A stretch of DNA of 33,087 nucleotides. It comes from an uncultured Clostridia bacterium (lineage in GTDB: Bacteria; Bacillota; Clostridia; TANB77; CAG-508). Position numbers and translations under genes: made by a program. The stretch lies in the NCBI GenBank assembly GCA_934167225.1, contig CAKPLD010000008.1:1-33087 (forward strand), read 5' to 3'. Below are positions 15,865 to 24,880 of this stretch, one piece after another (the stretch's first letter is position 1; every line of letters starts with the position of its first letter). Under the pieces are notes generated by a model that worked only from the letters and a program-made list of their open reading frames with translations, ran no database searches and was not told the DNA's origin.

Positions 15865-18342
15865 TTATTTTTTCTGGCCTTTTAGCTTATTAAATAGGTT
15901 TCCCACTTTATTTATATATTTCCATCTTTTACTATCATATATTTTTTGAATTTCTTCTTCTAATTTTTGTTTTTCTTTTTCTAAATCCTGTTTTTTAGCA
16001 TCTTCTTCACTTATTTTTTGATTCTTTAATTCTAATTGTCCAAGATAATATTTTTTTGCTTCTAATAGGTCGTCCATCCAAGCGTTAAGTTGTTTAACTT
16101 GGTTATACAACTCTTCTTCTATTTTTGCGTCTTTCTTTTCTCCATGTTTTAATACATTAATGTATGTTGATATTTTATTGCTTTCCATTAGTTCAAAAAA
16201 GTGATCTCTTTTTTTGGTGTATTCAACAGATTCAAATAAAACAGGATTACATTTATATATTTCTTCTATTGTTGTTTTTTCGTATTTTGCATTTTCTTTT
16301 ATCTTATTAAATGCCTCTTTTCCTTTGTTAGAATTTAAAATTAATGCCGATATTCCTTTGTTATCATCCATTTTTGGCAATATGTTTTCAATTCCCCAGA
16401 AATCGCCTATTATTATATCTGCCGTATTTTTTGTATCAAATCTCATTTGACAATTATAGCAAGACTCTCTTAAAAATAGATTTTTCAAAAAGCCATTCAT
16501 ATATGTATCTTCTTTAAATGATACAATCTCTTTTGTTCCATCTTGATACTCATATTCTATCCTATAATTGTGCCATCCCATTTTCTTGTTTCTAAAGTTT
16601 ACATTTATAATTTTATCATTTTTCTCCTTGATATATTTTTTAAATATTTCTGGACTTGGTACTCCGTGGCATATAATAGATACACATAGTAAATTATCAT
16701 ATTCTTTGTTTAAATATGATTTTAATCCTTCTATTTGACAAGGGGTTCCTGTAAATAACACTGATTTTTTTTCTTCTAAATCCTTTTTTACAGACTTGTA
16801 AATTAGATTTATGTTGCTTTGAATATATTTTGAGCCCTGTATTTTATATAAGTCTTTTTCACTGTCGACTCTTATATGTTTAGCTTCTAGGTTTTCTAAA
16901 GTAACTCCATATATAATTCCATTATTGTGTAATATTTCTTTTGCAAGTAATGAGACCATACCTCCAGATGAACTTTGCTCTCTGTCTTTTTCATTTAAAT
17001 TATAAACCGCATAACATTCAGGCTCTTTGTATTCGTTTTTGTAATATTTATTTTGTGGACATACTTTTCTACAAATATCGCAATGTATACATTTTTCTTC
17101 ATTTATTTTTGGATATTTAAATCCGTCTTTGCTTGTTATTATTTCTATCGCATCATTTGGACAAGAATTAAAACATGCCATACAGCCTGTACATTTGTTT
17201 CTTGTTGTTACATATTTTTTATCTAGTTCTTCTAATTTATCTATCAATATATTTACTAAATTATCTGCTTGATTTTTTATTTCAGGTATTTTATTTTTTA
17301 ATTTGTTTATTATTTCACTATCATTTTCTTCTATAAACTTAAATCTTTCAACTAATTTTTCAGGTGTCATTTGGTCAACCGGTATAACATAATTTTCGCT
17401 TTCACCAAATAGCTCTATTGCAATTCCTCTCGATTTTACACTATATCCTATAACTAGTGTAGGCACATAAGTTGAATATCCAGCAATACTCGCATGTGTT
17501 CTTGCTGCTATTAAATAGCTACATTTTGATATTATATATTTTATTTCCTCACAATCGTAAACTCTTTCATCTACAACTTGTATTCTTGTTTCATTTTGGT
17601 ATAAGTTTTTTACCATAGAAAGTGAGTCTAAGTCGTTGTTTCCCTCTATATATACATGTGGTATTAGTGCTATATTGTAATTAGTATTATCTAAAATATA
17701 ATTTATTAATGCTTGTACACTTTGTAATATATTATTTTCATTGTCTGTATAATTTGAAATTAGAGGACTTATATTTATTCCTACTACCTTTTTATTTTCT
17801 TTAAATATTTGTGGCAATTCTACTTCTTTTTTTTCTAATGAAAATGCTGTATCTGGTAATTTTAAAATTCTGTCTTTTTCTACATATTTCTCAACTGCTT
17901 TATAACTTAGCAATTCTCTTACTATTATTGCATCAAATGTCCTTAAATCTCTTACCATTTCATCTGATTTTATTTCATCATATAATGATGCACACCATAA
18001 TACATTTTTTTTGTTCATTTTCTTTATTTTTTTGTTTATATCATAAAGCCATTGTGGCTCTCCATAACTATAATTGTCGCCTCCAACTGATAAGCATATA
18101 TCAGCTTTTGATATTTCTTCTTCAGTAAATTCGCCATCTTCTGGATTTTGTCTAATGTATTTTGTTATATTTTTTCCAAATGTTTTTGTATCATTTTGTA
18201 TATCATTTGTTGCGAGTACTATATTTCCCTCACAACTTTTTTGTATTTTTTTTATTGTTGTATTTACAATTGCCTCGCATCCTTTGTTTAAAACAGACCC
18301 TTCTCCATATAGTAAAAAATTAATTTTTCTTTTTTTTGCCAT
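15865..18342 (-). CDS. Fusion: polysaccharide pyruvyltransferase + ferredoxin + FrhB-like oxidoreductase
   Basis: 825 residues from the chosen start. Residues about 1-375 are a polysaccharide pyruvyltransferase domain (CsaB/WcaK type): LLYGEGSVLNKGCEA, VGGDNYSYG and the conserved RTHASIAGYS with VIGYSVKSRGIA. Two four-cysteine ferredoxin motifs follow at 384-394 and 418-428, each CxxCxxCxxxCP and able to hold two [4Fe-4S] clusters. Then comes an F420-hydrogenase beta-like (FrhB) region with SSSGGM, GTPCQIEGL (532-540) and GDFWGI, and finally a coiled coil (about 770-805) with a basic tail. FrhB-like and pyruvyltransferase proteins are often encoded side by side in capsule loci; here they are one chain. 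The start was moved from 18372 to 18342 because GGAGGG lies seven bases before this ATG and the overlap with the upstream gene disappears. Confidence 0.88.
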   Translation of the reverse strand: MAKKRKINFLLYGEGSVLNKGCEAIVNTTIKKIQKSCEGNIVLATNDIQNDTKTFGKNITKYIRQNPEDGEFTEEEISKADICLSVGGDNYSYGEPQWLYDINKKIKKMNKKNVLWCASLYDEIKSDEMVRDLRTFDAIIVRELLSYKAVEKYVEKDRILKLPDTAFSLEKKEVELPQIFKENKKVVGINISPLISNYTDNENNILQSVQALINYILDNTNYNIALIPHVYIEGNNDLDSLSMVKNLYQNETRIQVVDERVYDCEEIKYIISKCSYLIAARTHASIAGYSTYVPTLVIGYSVKSRGIAIELFGESENYVIPVDQMTPEKLVERFKFIEENDSEIINKLKNKIPEIKNQADNLVNILIDKLEELDKKYVTTRNKCTGCMACFNSCPNDAIEIITSKDGFKYPKINEEKCIHCDICRKVCPQNKYYKNEYKEPECYAVYNLNEKDREQSSSGGMVSLLAKEILHNNGIIYGVTLENLEAKHIRVDSEKDLYKIQGSKYIQSNINLIYKSVKKDLEEKKSVLFTGTPCQIEGLKSYLNKEYDNLLCVSIICHGVPSPEIFKKYIKEKNDKIINVNFRNKKMGWHNYRIEYEYQDGTKEIVSFKEDTYMNGFLKNLFLRESCYNCQMRFDTKNTADIIIGDFWGIENILPKMDDNKGISALILNSNKGKEAFNKIKENAKYEKTTIEEIYKCNPVLFESVEYTKKRDHFFELMESNKISTYINVLKHGEKKDAKIEEELYNQVKQLNAWMDDLLEAKKYYLGQLELKNQKISEEDAKKQDLEKEKQKLEEEIQKIYDSKRWKYINKVGNLFNKLKGQKK

Positions 18343-18356
18343 TAGACATCCCTCCA

Positions 18357-19322
18357 TTATTTTTTGTTCCATTCTTTTATTTTACATCTTATGTAATTTA
18401 AATTCCAATTTCGAAATTTATATTTTATGTATTCTTTACTAAAATGCCTAAATTTATATTTTATGTGTTCTTTACTAAAATGTCTAAATTTGTATTTCAA
18501 AAATTCTTTTTGCTGAGTCGTATATTTTTCTTCTATCATTTTTTTGTATTTTTCTTTTTCTTTATCATCATCTACTATTTTGTTTATTGTATGAGTCAAT
18601 ATTTTTTTGTGATTTTCTATTTTTTGTAAAAATTTTATTGCATTTTCTTTTTGATGTGAATGACTATTTTCTCTTATTAAATAGTTATACGTAACTTTAT
18701 TTATATAGCCAGTTTTTCCTTTATATACTGATGGTAAGATTAATTGCCAGTTTTGTCCTGCTCTATTTATATAGATGTTTCTTCCTTTATTTGTTTTTAA
18801 AAATTTTTCTGTTTTAACCATCATAACTCCAATAAAGCAATATACATCTTCTTGTACAATGTAATTTACAAATAAATCTTCATTTTCTGGATTTTTACTT
18901 TTTCCTATTCTTTCTATATTTTCTTTGTCATCAAATTTTCTAAATGCTACTTCTCCTCTTACAGCACTATATTTAGGATTATTTTTTAGAAAATTTACCA
19001 TATTTTCTATTGCATCATCTTCAAAATAATCATCAGAGTCTGCCCAAATTAGGTATTCTCCTTCAATTTCTTTTAATCCTGTATCTACCGCTTTTGCTTG
19101 TCCTCTATTTCTTTGTTTTATATATTTAAAAATGATGTTTTTATTTTTAAACTCTGGTTCGTATTTTTTTATTATTTGTTCTGTTTTATCTTTTGAACCA
19201 TCATTTACAAATATAAATTCAATTTTTTTATATGTTTGATTTATTATTGATTTTAATAAATTTTCTACATAATTTTCACCATTATAACATGGTGTAATTA
19301 TTGTTACCAGCTCTTTTTTCAT
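18357..19322 (-). CDS. GT2 glycosyltransferase with repetitive C-terminal tail
   Basis: A 321-residue enzyme. The GT2 catalytic domain (about 1-230) shows TIITPCYNGENYV, VNDGSKDKT and the metal motif DSDD within WADSDDYFEDDA. It would add one sugar to a lipid-linked glycan at the inner membrane face. The last 60 residues are an aromatic and basic tail built from 12-residue repeats of the type IKYKFRHFSKEY, encoded by 36-bp tandem DNA repeats. Such a tail is likely amphipathic and could bind membrane or a partner (inference). It is the first gene after an intrinsic terminator, has its own promoter, and ends 15 bases before the chosen start of the fusion gene. Confidence 0.85.
   Translation of the reverse strand: MKKELVTIITPCYNGENYVENLLKSIINQTYKKIEFIFVNDGSKDKTEQIIKKYEPEFKNKNIIFKYIKQRNRGQAKAVDTGLKEIEGEYLIWADSDDYFEDDAIENMVNFLKNNPKYSAVRGEVAFRKFDDKENIERIGKSKNPENEDLFVNYIVQEDVYCFIGVMMVKTEKFLKTNKGRNIYINRAGQNWQLILPSVYKGKTGYINKVTYNYLIRENSHSHQKENAIKFLQKIENHKKILTHTINKIVDDDKEKEKYKKMIEEKYTTQQKEFLKYKFRHFSKEHIKYKFRHFSKEYIKYKFRNWNLNYIRCKIKEWNKK
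18414..18485. repeat. 36-bp tandem repeat inside the GT2 gene
   Basis: Units 18414-18449 and 18450-18485 differ at two positions. A degraded partial unit follows (from 18486), and a more diverged one lies before (about 18381-18413). Because 36 is divisible by three, gain or loss of a unit keeps the reading frame and changes the C-terminal tail by 12 residues. Confidence 0.85.
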
Positions 19323-19351
19323 ATAATCTCAACCTCTCTTTTTCTCCGCAC

Positions 19352-19381
19352 ATTTTATCATATTTATGTACCAATATTCAA
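19352..19381 (-). promoter_or_regulatory. Promoter of the second polysaccharide operon
   Basis: Minus-strand TTGAAT (19381-19376) and TAAAAT (19357-19352) are 18 bases apart, just downstream of an intrinsic terminator and about 30 bases before the GT2 start codon, which has an AGAGG ribosome binding site. The position makes it the natural start of the unit running to 6729. The boxes are good but not perfect. Confidence 0.5.
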
Positions 19382-19392
19382 GCTTTTATGCT

Positions 19393-19441
19393 AAATAAAA
19401 AATAAAAGTATAACAGCAAAATTCTGTTGTCATACTTTTAT
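19393..19441 (-). terminator. Intrinsic terminator of the sortase-CpsBCD operon
   Basis: Reading the minus strand, ATAAAAGTAT plus AACAG pairs with CTGTT plus ATACTTTTAT (15 paired bases with a three-base bulge, loop AATTTTG), followed at once by TTTTTTATTT. It begins six bases after the stop of the gene at 19447. It separates the CpsBCD operon from the operon that starts at 19322. Confidence 0.8.
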
Positions 19442-19446
19442 TATCT

Positions 19447-20967
19447 TTATTCGGTTTTATTAATTTTCTTTTCCTTACTAATTTTACTTATAGCCCATTG
19501 TAACCCTATTGCAGAAACTGGCATTAGAATTACTGCATATGGCAAAGTATACCTAGTCTTCATTTCCCATATTGTATGAAATAAAACTCCACCTATAAAT
19601 ATTACAACTAAAAGCATCATTTCATTACTCATATTTTTTCTATTTTTTATGGCCGCTAAAAATGCACCACCATACATTAAAGTCATACTAGCTTTTAAGT
19701 ATAGTTCACACATTTTATATTTTTTCGAATCAAAAATTTGTGCTAATTTTTCATCTTTGTTTTCTAATCCTACATTATACCAAATACTTTGAAAATATGG
19801 ATCTGTCCATCCGGAAATTGTTTTCCAAAAGTAAAATCTTACCGTATATTTTGGATTTTTTACGAATTCTTTTAGTCTTTCTTTAATTTTTTGATTATAT
19901 GTTGTATGAGCTAATGGAGTATTTTCCCAAGCTTCTTCTGTTACTCCACTATACCAGCCATTTGCTCTACCACTTTCCATCATTCCTACATATACCCATA
20001 CTGTAGTTGGTAAGGCTTCTTCTGCTTTATAGTTATATTTGTTTTTATAGTAATTTTTTATTATACTAAATGGCATTATAGCAATTAGGATAAATACTAT
20101 TAAACTAAATATAGATTTTATTATTTTTTGTTTGTTTTTGTTTTCTATATCTTGTATTAAATAAAATCCCAAATATATTATTATGGCTAATGTAAATATT
20201 ATATAGTTCATTTTGGTTATATAAGATAAACACATAGCTATAGAAGATATTATTAATTTATATATTTTTCCATCTTTTTTATAATCCATAATAAAATATA
20301 TTCCCATAGCACTAAACGCAAGTCCAATGTAATCTCCATAAACATAGGTTGTAAGTAAAATTAGTGGTATAAATGTTAGATACATTGCTGTATATATTGC
20401 TTTACTTACATTATATTTTTTCTGCATTTTTCCTAAAATTAAGTACATAAATATAAATGTTAAAATATTTGCTATAATATTTATATATTGTATTAGCCTA
20501 AAATTTGTTGTTCTAAATATTTTATATATTGTTCCAATAATTAAAACTGTTCCCATTTGATTTGGGTATTTTTCCAAATATCCGCTCTTCTCTAATTTTT
20601 CCATATCTCCATTTGCATAACTTATAGCTAGTTCATTTACACTTTTCGAGTCATCAACTGGTATTATGTCTGAGTTTTTAACCCATATTGCCGAAGAAAT
20701 TCCATAAATAAAAATACATAAGACTAATATTATTCTTTTTATATTTTTATTTAATTTTAGCTTGTCCTTCATTATTTTAAATGCGAATATAAATAGTAAA
20801 TCTATTACTAAATATATTGTTATTTCTATGCTTGATGTTACATTCATTATAACCTTTTCATATTTAGTACTTACTGTTGATATAAAGTAAAAGCTTGCAA
20901 TTCCAATCCCACATAATACAATTATTGCAATCACTGATATTATATTTTTTAGTATTTTGTTTGCCAT
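19447..20967 (-). CDS. Multi-spanning membrane protein, likely GT-C glycosyltransferase (paralogue of 10426-11943)
   Basis: A 506-residue protein with about ten to twelve hydrophobic segments. After the third segment there is an acidic outside loop (IIPVDDSKS) and then YPNQMG near residue 136. A large outer loop contains VWVYVGMMESGRANGWYSG and several conserved tryptophans, matching in order the motifs of the 505-residue protein at 10426. It is probably an extracytoplasmic sugar transferase, but polymerase-like functions are not excluded. It is the last gene of the CpsBCD operon, 24 bases after cpsB, and is followed by a terminator. Confidence 0.7.
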   Translation of the reverse strand: MANKILKNIISVIAIIVLCGIGIASFYFISTVSTKYEKVIMNVTSSIEITIYLVIDLLFIFAFKIMKDKLKLNKNIKRIILVLCIFIYGISSAIWVKNSDIIPVDDSKSVNELAISYANGDMEKLEKSGYLEKYPNQMGTVLIIGTIYKIFRTTNFRLIQYINIIANILTFIFMYLILGKMQKKYNVSKAIYTAMYLTFIPLILLTTYVYGDYIGLAFSAMGIYFIMDYKKDGKIYKLIISSIAMCLSYITKMNYIIFTLAIIIYLGFYLIQDIENKNKQKIIKSIFSLIVFILIAIMPFSIIKNYYKNKYNYKAEEALPTTVWVYVGMMESGRANGWYSGVTEEAWENTPLAHTTYNQKIKERLKEFVKNPKYTVRFYFWKTISGWTDPYFQSIWYNVGLENKDEKLAQIFDSKKYKMCELYLKASMTLMYGGAFLAAIKNRKNMSNEMMLLVVIFIGGVLFHTIWEMKTRYTLPYAVILMPVSAIGLQWAISKISKEKKINKTE

Positions 20968-20991
20968 TTTGTTCTCCTATTAATTTTATTA

Positions 20992-21774
20992 TTATTTTTT
21001 TAAATTCACAATCATTTTCTCTCTAATCGAAAGCTTTATCTTCTTTGCTTCATCAATATCAATTTTCTTATTTTCTAATACCATTTTAGGGTTACTACTT
21101 GATAATTCTTCCAATTTTTCCGACCCTACAATATTTTCTATGTTATTTAAAGCTTCCTTTATTTTTGGATAAATGGTATGTTTTTTATGCACATCACTTC
21201 CTAAGAAATGAACCATATTATTTTCCAACATTTTTTTAACAATAATTTCGGCTTTCTCTCCATAAAGACCTAATATGCTTCCATAGTTTGATTGCATTAG
21301 CACACCCTTTTGAATTAGATCATATATTAATTCTGGTTCTTTTTGAACATATACATATCTTTCCGGATGTGCCAAAATTGGAATTAAACCATATTCTAAC
21401 ATATCATAAATTATATCATACATATTCATAGGTTTAGCATTCATTGGAAGTTCAAATAAAATATAATTAGAATTGTTTATAGTTGCAATGTTGTTGCTTT
21501 TTAATAAGTTTAAAACATTCTTTGTTATATAAATTTCGTTTCCTAAATATAGGTCTAATTCTATTTGCTTTTTGCTTAAATTTTCTGATATTGCTTTTAT
21601 CCAAATGCTTCTCTCATTCACATTTGTTTCATAATATCCTTCTATGTAATGTGATGTAGATATAACACCAGAAAACCCTGCTTCTTTTGCTTCTTTTAAT
21701 AATTCAAATGTTTCCTCTACACTTTTAGACCCATCATCAACATTCGGAATTATATGAGAATGGAAATCTATCAT
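20992..21774 (-). CDS. cpsB: CpsB/YwqE-type PHP-fold protein-tyrosine phosphatase
   Basis: A 260-residue PHP-family metallophosphatase. Metal-binding motifs are visible in order: DFHSHIIPNVDDGS near the N-terminus, TSHYI, GNEIYI, LAHPERY and GSDVHK. The family removes phosphate from the tyrosines of the partner bacterial tyrosine kinase (CpsD/YwqD) and so tunes capsule chain length and output. The gene lies 18 bases after the kinase gene, the usual Firmicute arrangement. Length matches the family. Confidence 0.92.
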   Translation of the reverse strand: MIDFHSHIIPNVDDGSKSVEETFELLKEAKEAGFSGVISTSHYIEGYYETNVNERSIWIKAISENLSKKQIELDLYLGNEIYITKNVLNLLKSNNIATINNSNYILFELPMNAKPMNMYDIIYDMLEYGLIPILAHPERYVYVQKEPELIYDLIQKGVLMQSNYGSILGLYGEKAEIIVKKMLENNMVHFLGSDVHKKHTIYPKIKEALNNIENIVGSEKLEELSSSNPKMVLENKKIDIDEAKKIKLSIREKMIVNLKK

Positions 21775-21792
21775 TTCTTTTTTCTCCTATTT

Positions 21793-22686
21793 CTATAGAT
21801 TCTTTTTTTCATTATCTAAATATTCATTTATTTGTTTTAAAACGTCATTTGTTTTGTCTAAAAACTCATTATCTTCATAATTTACCGTATCTGGTTTGAT
21901 TTCTGGCTTAGGTTCTTGTTTTTGCGTTCTTATTTCAGTATCTTTTCTAACTTGAACTGGCCTTTTTGTTGGTTCGGAAAATATCTTATCTTCTCCATAA
22001 TAATAATACTTTTCACCATATTTCTTAGCAGATACGGGAATTTTATTTATTACAACTCCTGCAATTTTTCCTCCAACATTTTGTATATTTTTAACAACCC
22101 TTTCTAATGCATCTTTTTTTGTTATTTTGTGAGCTGTAACTATTAATGTTGAATCAGCTATTCGTGACAATATTACAGAATCTGTAACAAGTTCACTTGG
22201 TGTTCCATCTATTATAATTAAATCGCAAGCTTCTTTTAATTCGTTTAGCAAACCTATCATTTGTGCTGATACTAAAAGCTCAGATGGATTTGGAGGAACA
22301 TTTCCTGCAGTTATTACATATAAATTTTCAATCTCTGTTTCTTGAATATAGTTTCCTATATCTTCTGATATATTTCCTGCCTCATCAACTTCTACTTGAG
22401 ATAAAAAGTTTGATAAACCTGGTTTTGGAGAAATACCAAAAATAGCATATTGTCTTCCTTTTCTCATGTCTGCATCTATTAATACTACCTTTTTTCCCGC
22501 TTGTGCAAATGTAACCGCCAAATTTGAAGCAATCCAACTTTTTCCTTCACCAGGAAAAGTAGATGTTACTAGTAATACTTTCATTTTTTTGTTTACATCC
22601 ATAAATTGAATATTGGTTCTTAATGTTCTAAAAACTTCTGAAATTGGAGACTTTGGATCTTTATGTGCAATTACTTCCTTTTTCAT
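21793..22686 (-). CDS. cpsD: CpsD/YwqD-type bacterial tyrosine kinase (chain-length regulator)
   Basis: A 297-residue cytoplasmic BY-kinase. Seen are SPISEVFRTLRTNIQF (13-28), Walker A FPGEGKSW (44-51), Walker A' VVLIDADM (67-74) and Walker B DLIIIDG (155-161). It has no membrane segment, so it needs the separate activator CpsC encoded just upstream; the genes overlap in an ATGA. The tyrosine cluster (Y223, Y227-Y230) is not at the end: it is followed by a charged, proline- and lysine-rich tail of about 67 residues. Autophosphorylation normally occurs on a C-terminal cluster, so the extension is unusual. Confidence 0.92.
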   Translation of the reverse strand: MKKEVIAHKDPKSPISEVFRTLRTNIQFMDVNKKMKVLLVTSTFPGEGKSWIASNLAVTFAQAGKKVVLIDADMRKGRQYAIFGISPKPGLSNFLSQVEVDEAGNISEDIGNYIQETEIENLYVITAGNVPPNPSELLVSAQMIGLLNELKEACDLIIIDGTPSELVTDSVILSRIADSTLIVTAHKITKKDALERVVKNIQNVGGKIAGVVINKIPVSAKKYGEKYYYYGEDKIFSEPTKRPVQVRKDTEIRTQKQEPKPEIKPDTVNYEDNEFLDKTNDVLKQINEYLDNEKKNL

Positions 22687-23396
22687 TTTCTTTTTCCTCC
22701 TTTTCCATTTCCAAAATTTTCTATATATGGAATAGTTACAAGTACAGGTAAACCTACTCCTTTTTCAACATCTTCTGGTACTTTTATTGTTGTATCTAGC
22801 ATATTTGAAATTAAAACATATACAACAGATATAACTATACCAATAAACACAAAGATTGCTATGTCTTTACTGTGATGTATATTTGATGGCACATCTGATA
22901 CTTCTGCTTCATCTACTATATAAATATTGTTTATATTATATATATCAGATACCATATTCGAGAAAATTTTAGCAATTTCATTTGCTATTTTGGCAGAATA
23001 TACTGCATTTTCATTTGTTACTGTTATTTTTATTACTTCTGTATCTTCTACAGATTTTACTGTTACATTTTTTCTTAATTCCTCTTCATTTACATCTATA
23101 CCTAAGTTTGATATAACTTGTCTTAAAACTTTGCTACTTTTTACAAGTTCACTATATGTTGAAACAAGCTTTGAATTTAATGTTACATCTGTTGTTGTTA
23201 TTGAGTTTGTATTATCTGTTCCTGTTGATTGTTCTGAACCTGTAAGTACAAGTGTTGTTGATGAACTATATTTTGGCGTTGTAAAACCATATGTATAAAT
23301 TATTCCTATTCCTGCTATTATTAGCGTAATTACTATTATTTGAAAAATTTTGCTCCAAAATAAACTTAGCAATTCTTTTAAATCGATTTCTTCCAT
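22683..23396 (-). CDS. cpsC: CpsC/YveK-type polysaccharide co-polymerase, kinase activator
   Basis: A 237-residue Wzz-family membrane protein. The N-terminus (EEIDLKELLSLFW) leads into membrane segment 1 (about 15-37) and a serine/threonine-rich outside region. Membrane segment 2 (about 178-200) is followed by a short cytoplasmic tail with KVPEDVEKGVGLPVL. In Firmicutes this tail activates the BY-kinase and the pair controls polymer length. The stop codon overlaps the kinase start codon (ATGA), so translation is coupled. Confidence 0.9.
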   Translation of the reverse strand: MEEIDLKELLSLFWSKIFQIIVITLIIAGIGIIYTYGFTTPKYSSSTTLVLTGSEQSTGTDNTNSITTTDVTLNSKLVSTYSELVKSSKVLRQVISNLGIDVNEEELRKNVTVKSVEDTEVIKITVTNENAVYSAKIANEIAKIFSNMVSDIYNINNIYIVDEAEVSDVPSNIHHSKDIAIFVFIGIVISVVYVLISNMLDTTIKVPEDVEKGVGLPVLVTIPYIENFGNGKGGKRK

Positions 23397-23409
23397 AATT
23401 CTCCCCTAT

Positions 23410-24252
23410 CTAGTCTTCTTGTGTATATTCTTTTCTTATACTACATTTACTTTTTACTATTCCATAAATTACAATTAACACTGTTCCAGTAATTATCATT
23501 ATACTTCCATAGTTTGATATTTTATTTAAAATTTCGTTTAATATATTTTGTAAAACATCTGATATTGCCTTATTTAACAATACTATTGTTTCTATTTTGA
23601 TTTTTGATGTTATATATTTTTCTACTAAAACAAAAATCAAACCATCTACTACCAAAGCAGTTCCTATTCTTGCAACAAGAGCATATATTTCTTTAAAGCT
23701 TAGTAAAATTAGTAAAAATACCAATATCGCTATTGCTATCATTAGTGTTTTTGACATTATACCAGCATATTGCTTTACTCTTTTCATTGCAGAATTTATC
23801 TTTTTCTCATAATTTGTATGTGAAATTGTGTTTTCGTATTCTTCACAAATTTTGTTTACAAATTCATCTATTGATTTTTGCTCTGAACTCGAGATTTTGC
23901 CATTTAAAGAATTTTCTATTTTTTCGTTTAAATTGTTTTTTATCTCTTCTGTGTCTATTTTTTCATTTTTGCCATCATAAATATTATCAATTATAATTTT
24001 AGTATCTTTTTCTATTTTGTCTTTTGATACAATTCCAGCAAGTACCTCTTCATCAAGTCCTGATTGATGTATGTAATTTTCAAAATTAGATTCTGCTTCT
24101 TCATATATTTTATCATAATAATTTTGTTCTTGTAATTTTGATAAAATATATTCTTTGTTTAATATTGTAGAGGATAGCATGTTTATTAAAATTAGTGCAA
24201 GTGCTACTATTGCAAGTATCGCAACTATTATATACTGTATTAGTCTTTTCAT
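23410..24252 (-). CDS. Unknown membrane protein of the sortase-Cps operon
   Basis: A 280-residue protein. One N-terminal hydrophobic segment (about 6-26) is followed by a helical, charged, lysine- and glutamate-rich outside domain (about 30-165), then two or three hydrophobic segments (about 168-190, 192-212 and 247-267). I recognise no family or catalytic motif. It is encoded between the sortase (10 bases) and cpsC (13 bases) in one operon, so a part in surface assembly is likely but not shown. Confidence 0.7.
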   Translation of the reverse strand: MKRLIQYIIVAILAIVALALILINMLSSTILNKEYILSKLQEQNYYDKIYEEAESNFENYIHQSGLDEEVLAGIVSKDKIEKDTKIIIDNIYDGKNEKIDTEEIKNNLNEKIENSLNGKISSSEQKSIDEFVNKICEEYENTISHTNYEKKINSAMKRVKQYAGIMSKTLMIAIAILVFLLILLSFKEIYALVARIGTALVVDGLIFVLVEKYITSKIKIETIVLLNKAISDVLQNILNEILNKISNYGSIMIITGTVLIVIYGIVKSKCSIRKEYTQED

Positions 24253-24262
24253 TTTCTCCCTC

Positions 24263-24880
24263 CTAACTTTCTAATTCTGCATATACTACATACCTTTGTG
24301 TTGCATATCCTATATTGTTAAATGGGTAACATGTGTATATCATTAATATTTCTTTGTCTTCTTGAATTGGAAGTTTGTCAACTTCTGTTTCTTTTATTAG
24401 TTGCATATCATATATTTTATATTTAAAGTCTCCATATGATGTTGTAACTTCTATTTCGTTTCCTTTTTGCAATTCTGAAAATCTTCTAAACATTTTTTTA
24501 GAGTTATGCCCCATATATATTATTGATCCTCCTTCTCCCGGAAAGTAACTTCCGCTTGAATGCCCTACTCCTTTTTTTAGGATGTCTAATGTGTCTCCAT
24601 AATATACTGGTAATTCTACATCTATTTTTGGTATTTTTATTGTTGCATATTGTGTTCCATATTCTGGATAATTCTTTATTTTGTTATCTTCTATTACTGT
24701 TTTTATTTCTTCGTTTTGATTATTTACTCCTATCGATACTTTGCTTATTAGTGACATTGTTTCTTCTATTTTAGCCCCAAATAGAATTTTTCCAACTCCT
24801 AATAGAATAACAGTAATAAAGAAAGCAACTATTAATTCGATAATAGTTGCTTTTATTGTTTTTCCTACTAAATTATGCAT
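24263..24880 (-). CDS. Sortase (class D-like transpeptidase)
   Basis: A 205-residue membrane-anchored sortase with a hydrophobic segment at about 12-34. The catalytic triad is visible: H125 in YMGHNSKKMF, C184 in IYTCYPF and R196 in TQRYVVYAE. TCYPFNNIG followed by QRYVVYAEL resembles class D sortases. Sortases cut a C-terminal sorting motif and join the protein to the wall. The gene overlaps the preceding LAYTG protein gene by 8 bases, which makes that protein the obvious substrate. An LAxTG-type motif is better known from class E, so the class or specificity may be unusual. Confidence 0.9.
   Translation of the reverse strand: MHNLVGKTIKATIIELIVAFFITVILLGVGKILFGAKIEETMSLISKVSIGVNNQNEEIKTVIEDNKIKNYPEYGTQYATIKIPKIDVELPVYYGDTLDILKKGVGHSSGSYFPGEGGSIIYMGHNSKKMFRRFSELQKGNEIEVTTSYGDFKYKIYDMQLIKETEVDKLPIQEDKEILMIYTCYPFNNIGYATQRYVVYAELES

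Noticed and set aside
15865..18372. Start of the pyruvyltransferase-FrhB fusion at 18372
   Set aside because: That ATG lies within the upstream gene and has no ribosome binding site, while the ATG at 18342 has GGAGGG at good spacing.
22927..23298. Plus-strand open frame of 123 codons opposite cpsC, and similar plus-strand frames elsewhere
   Set aside because: They lie opposite well-supported genes, have no ribosome binding sites or known motifs, and show the biased composition of antisense translation.
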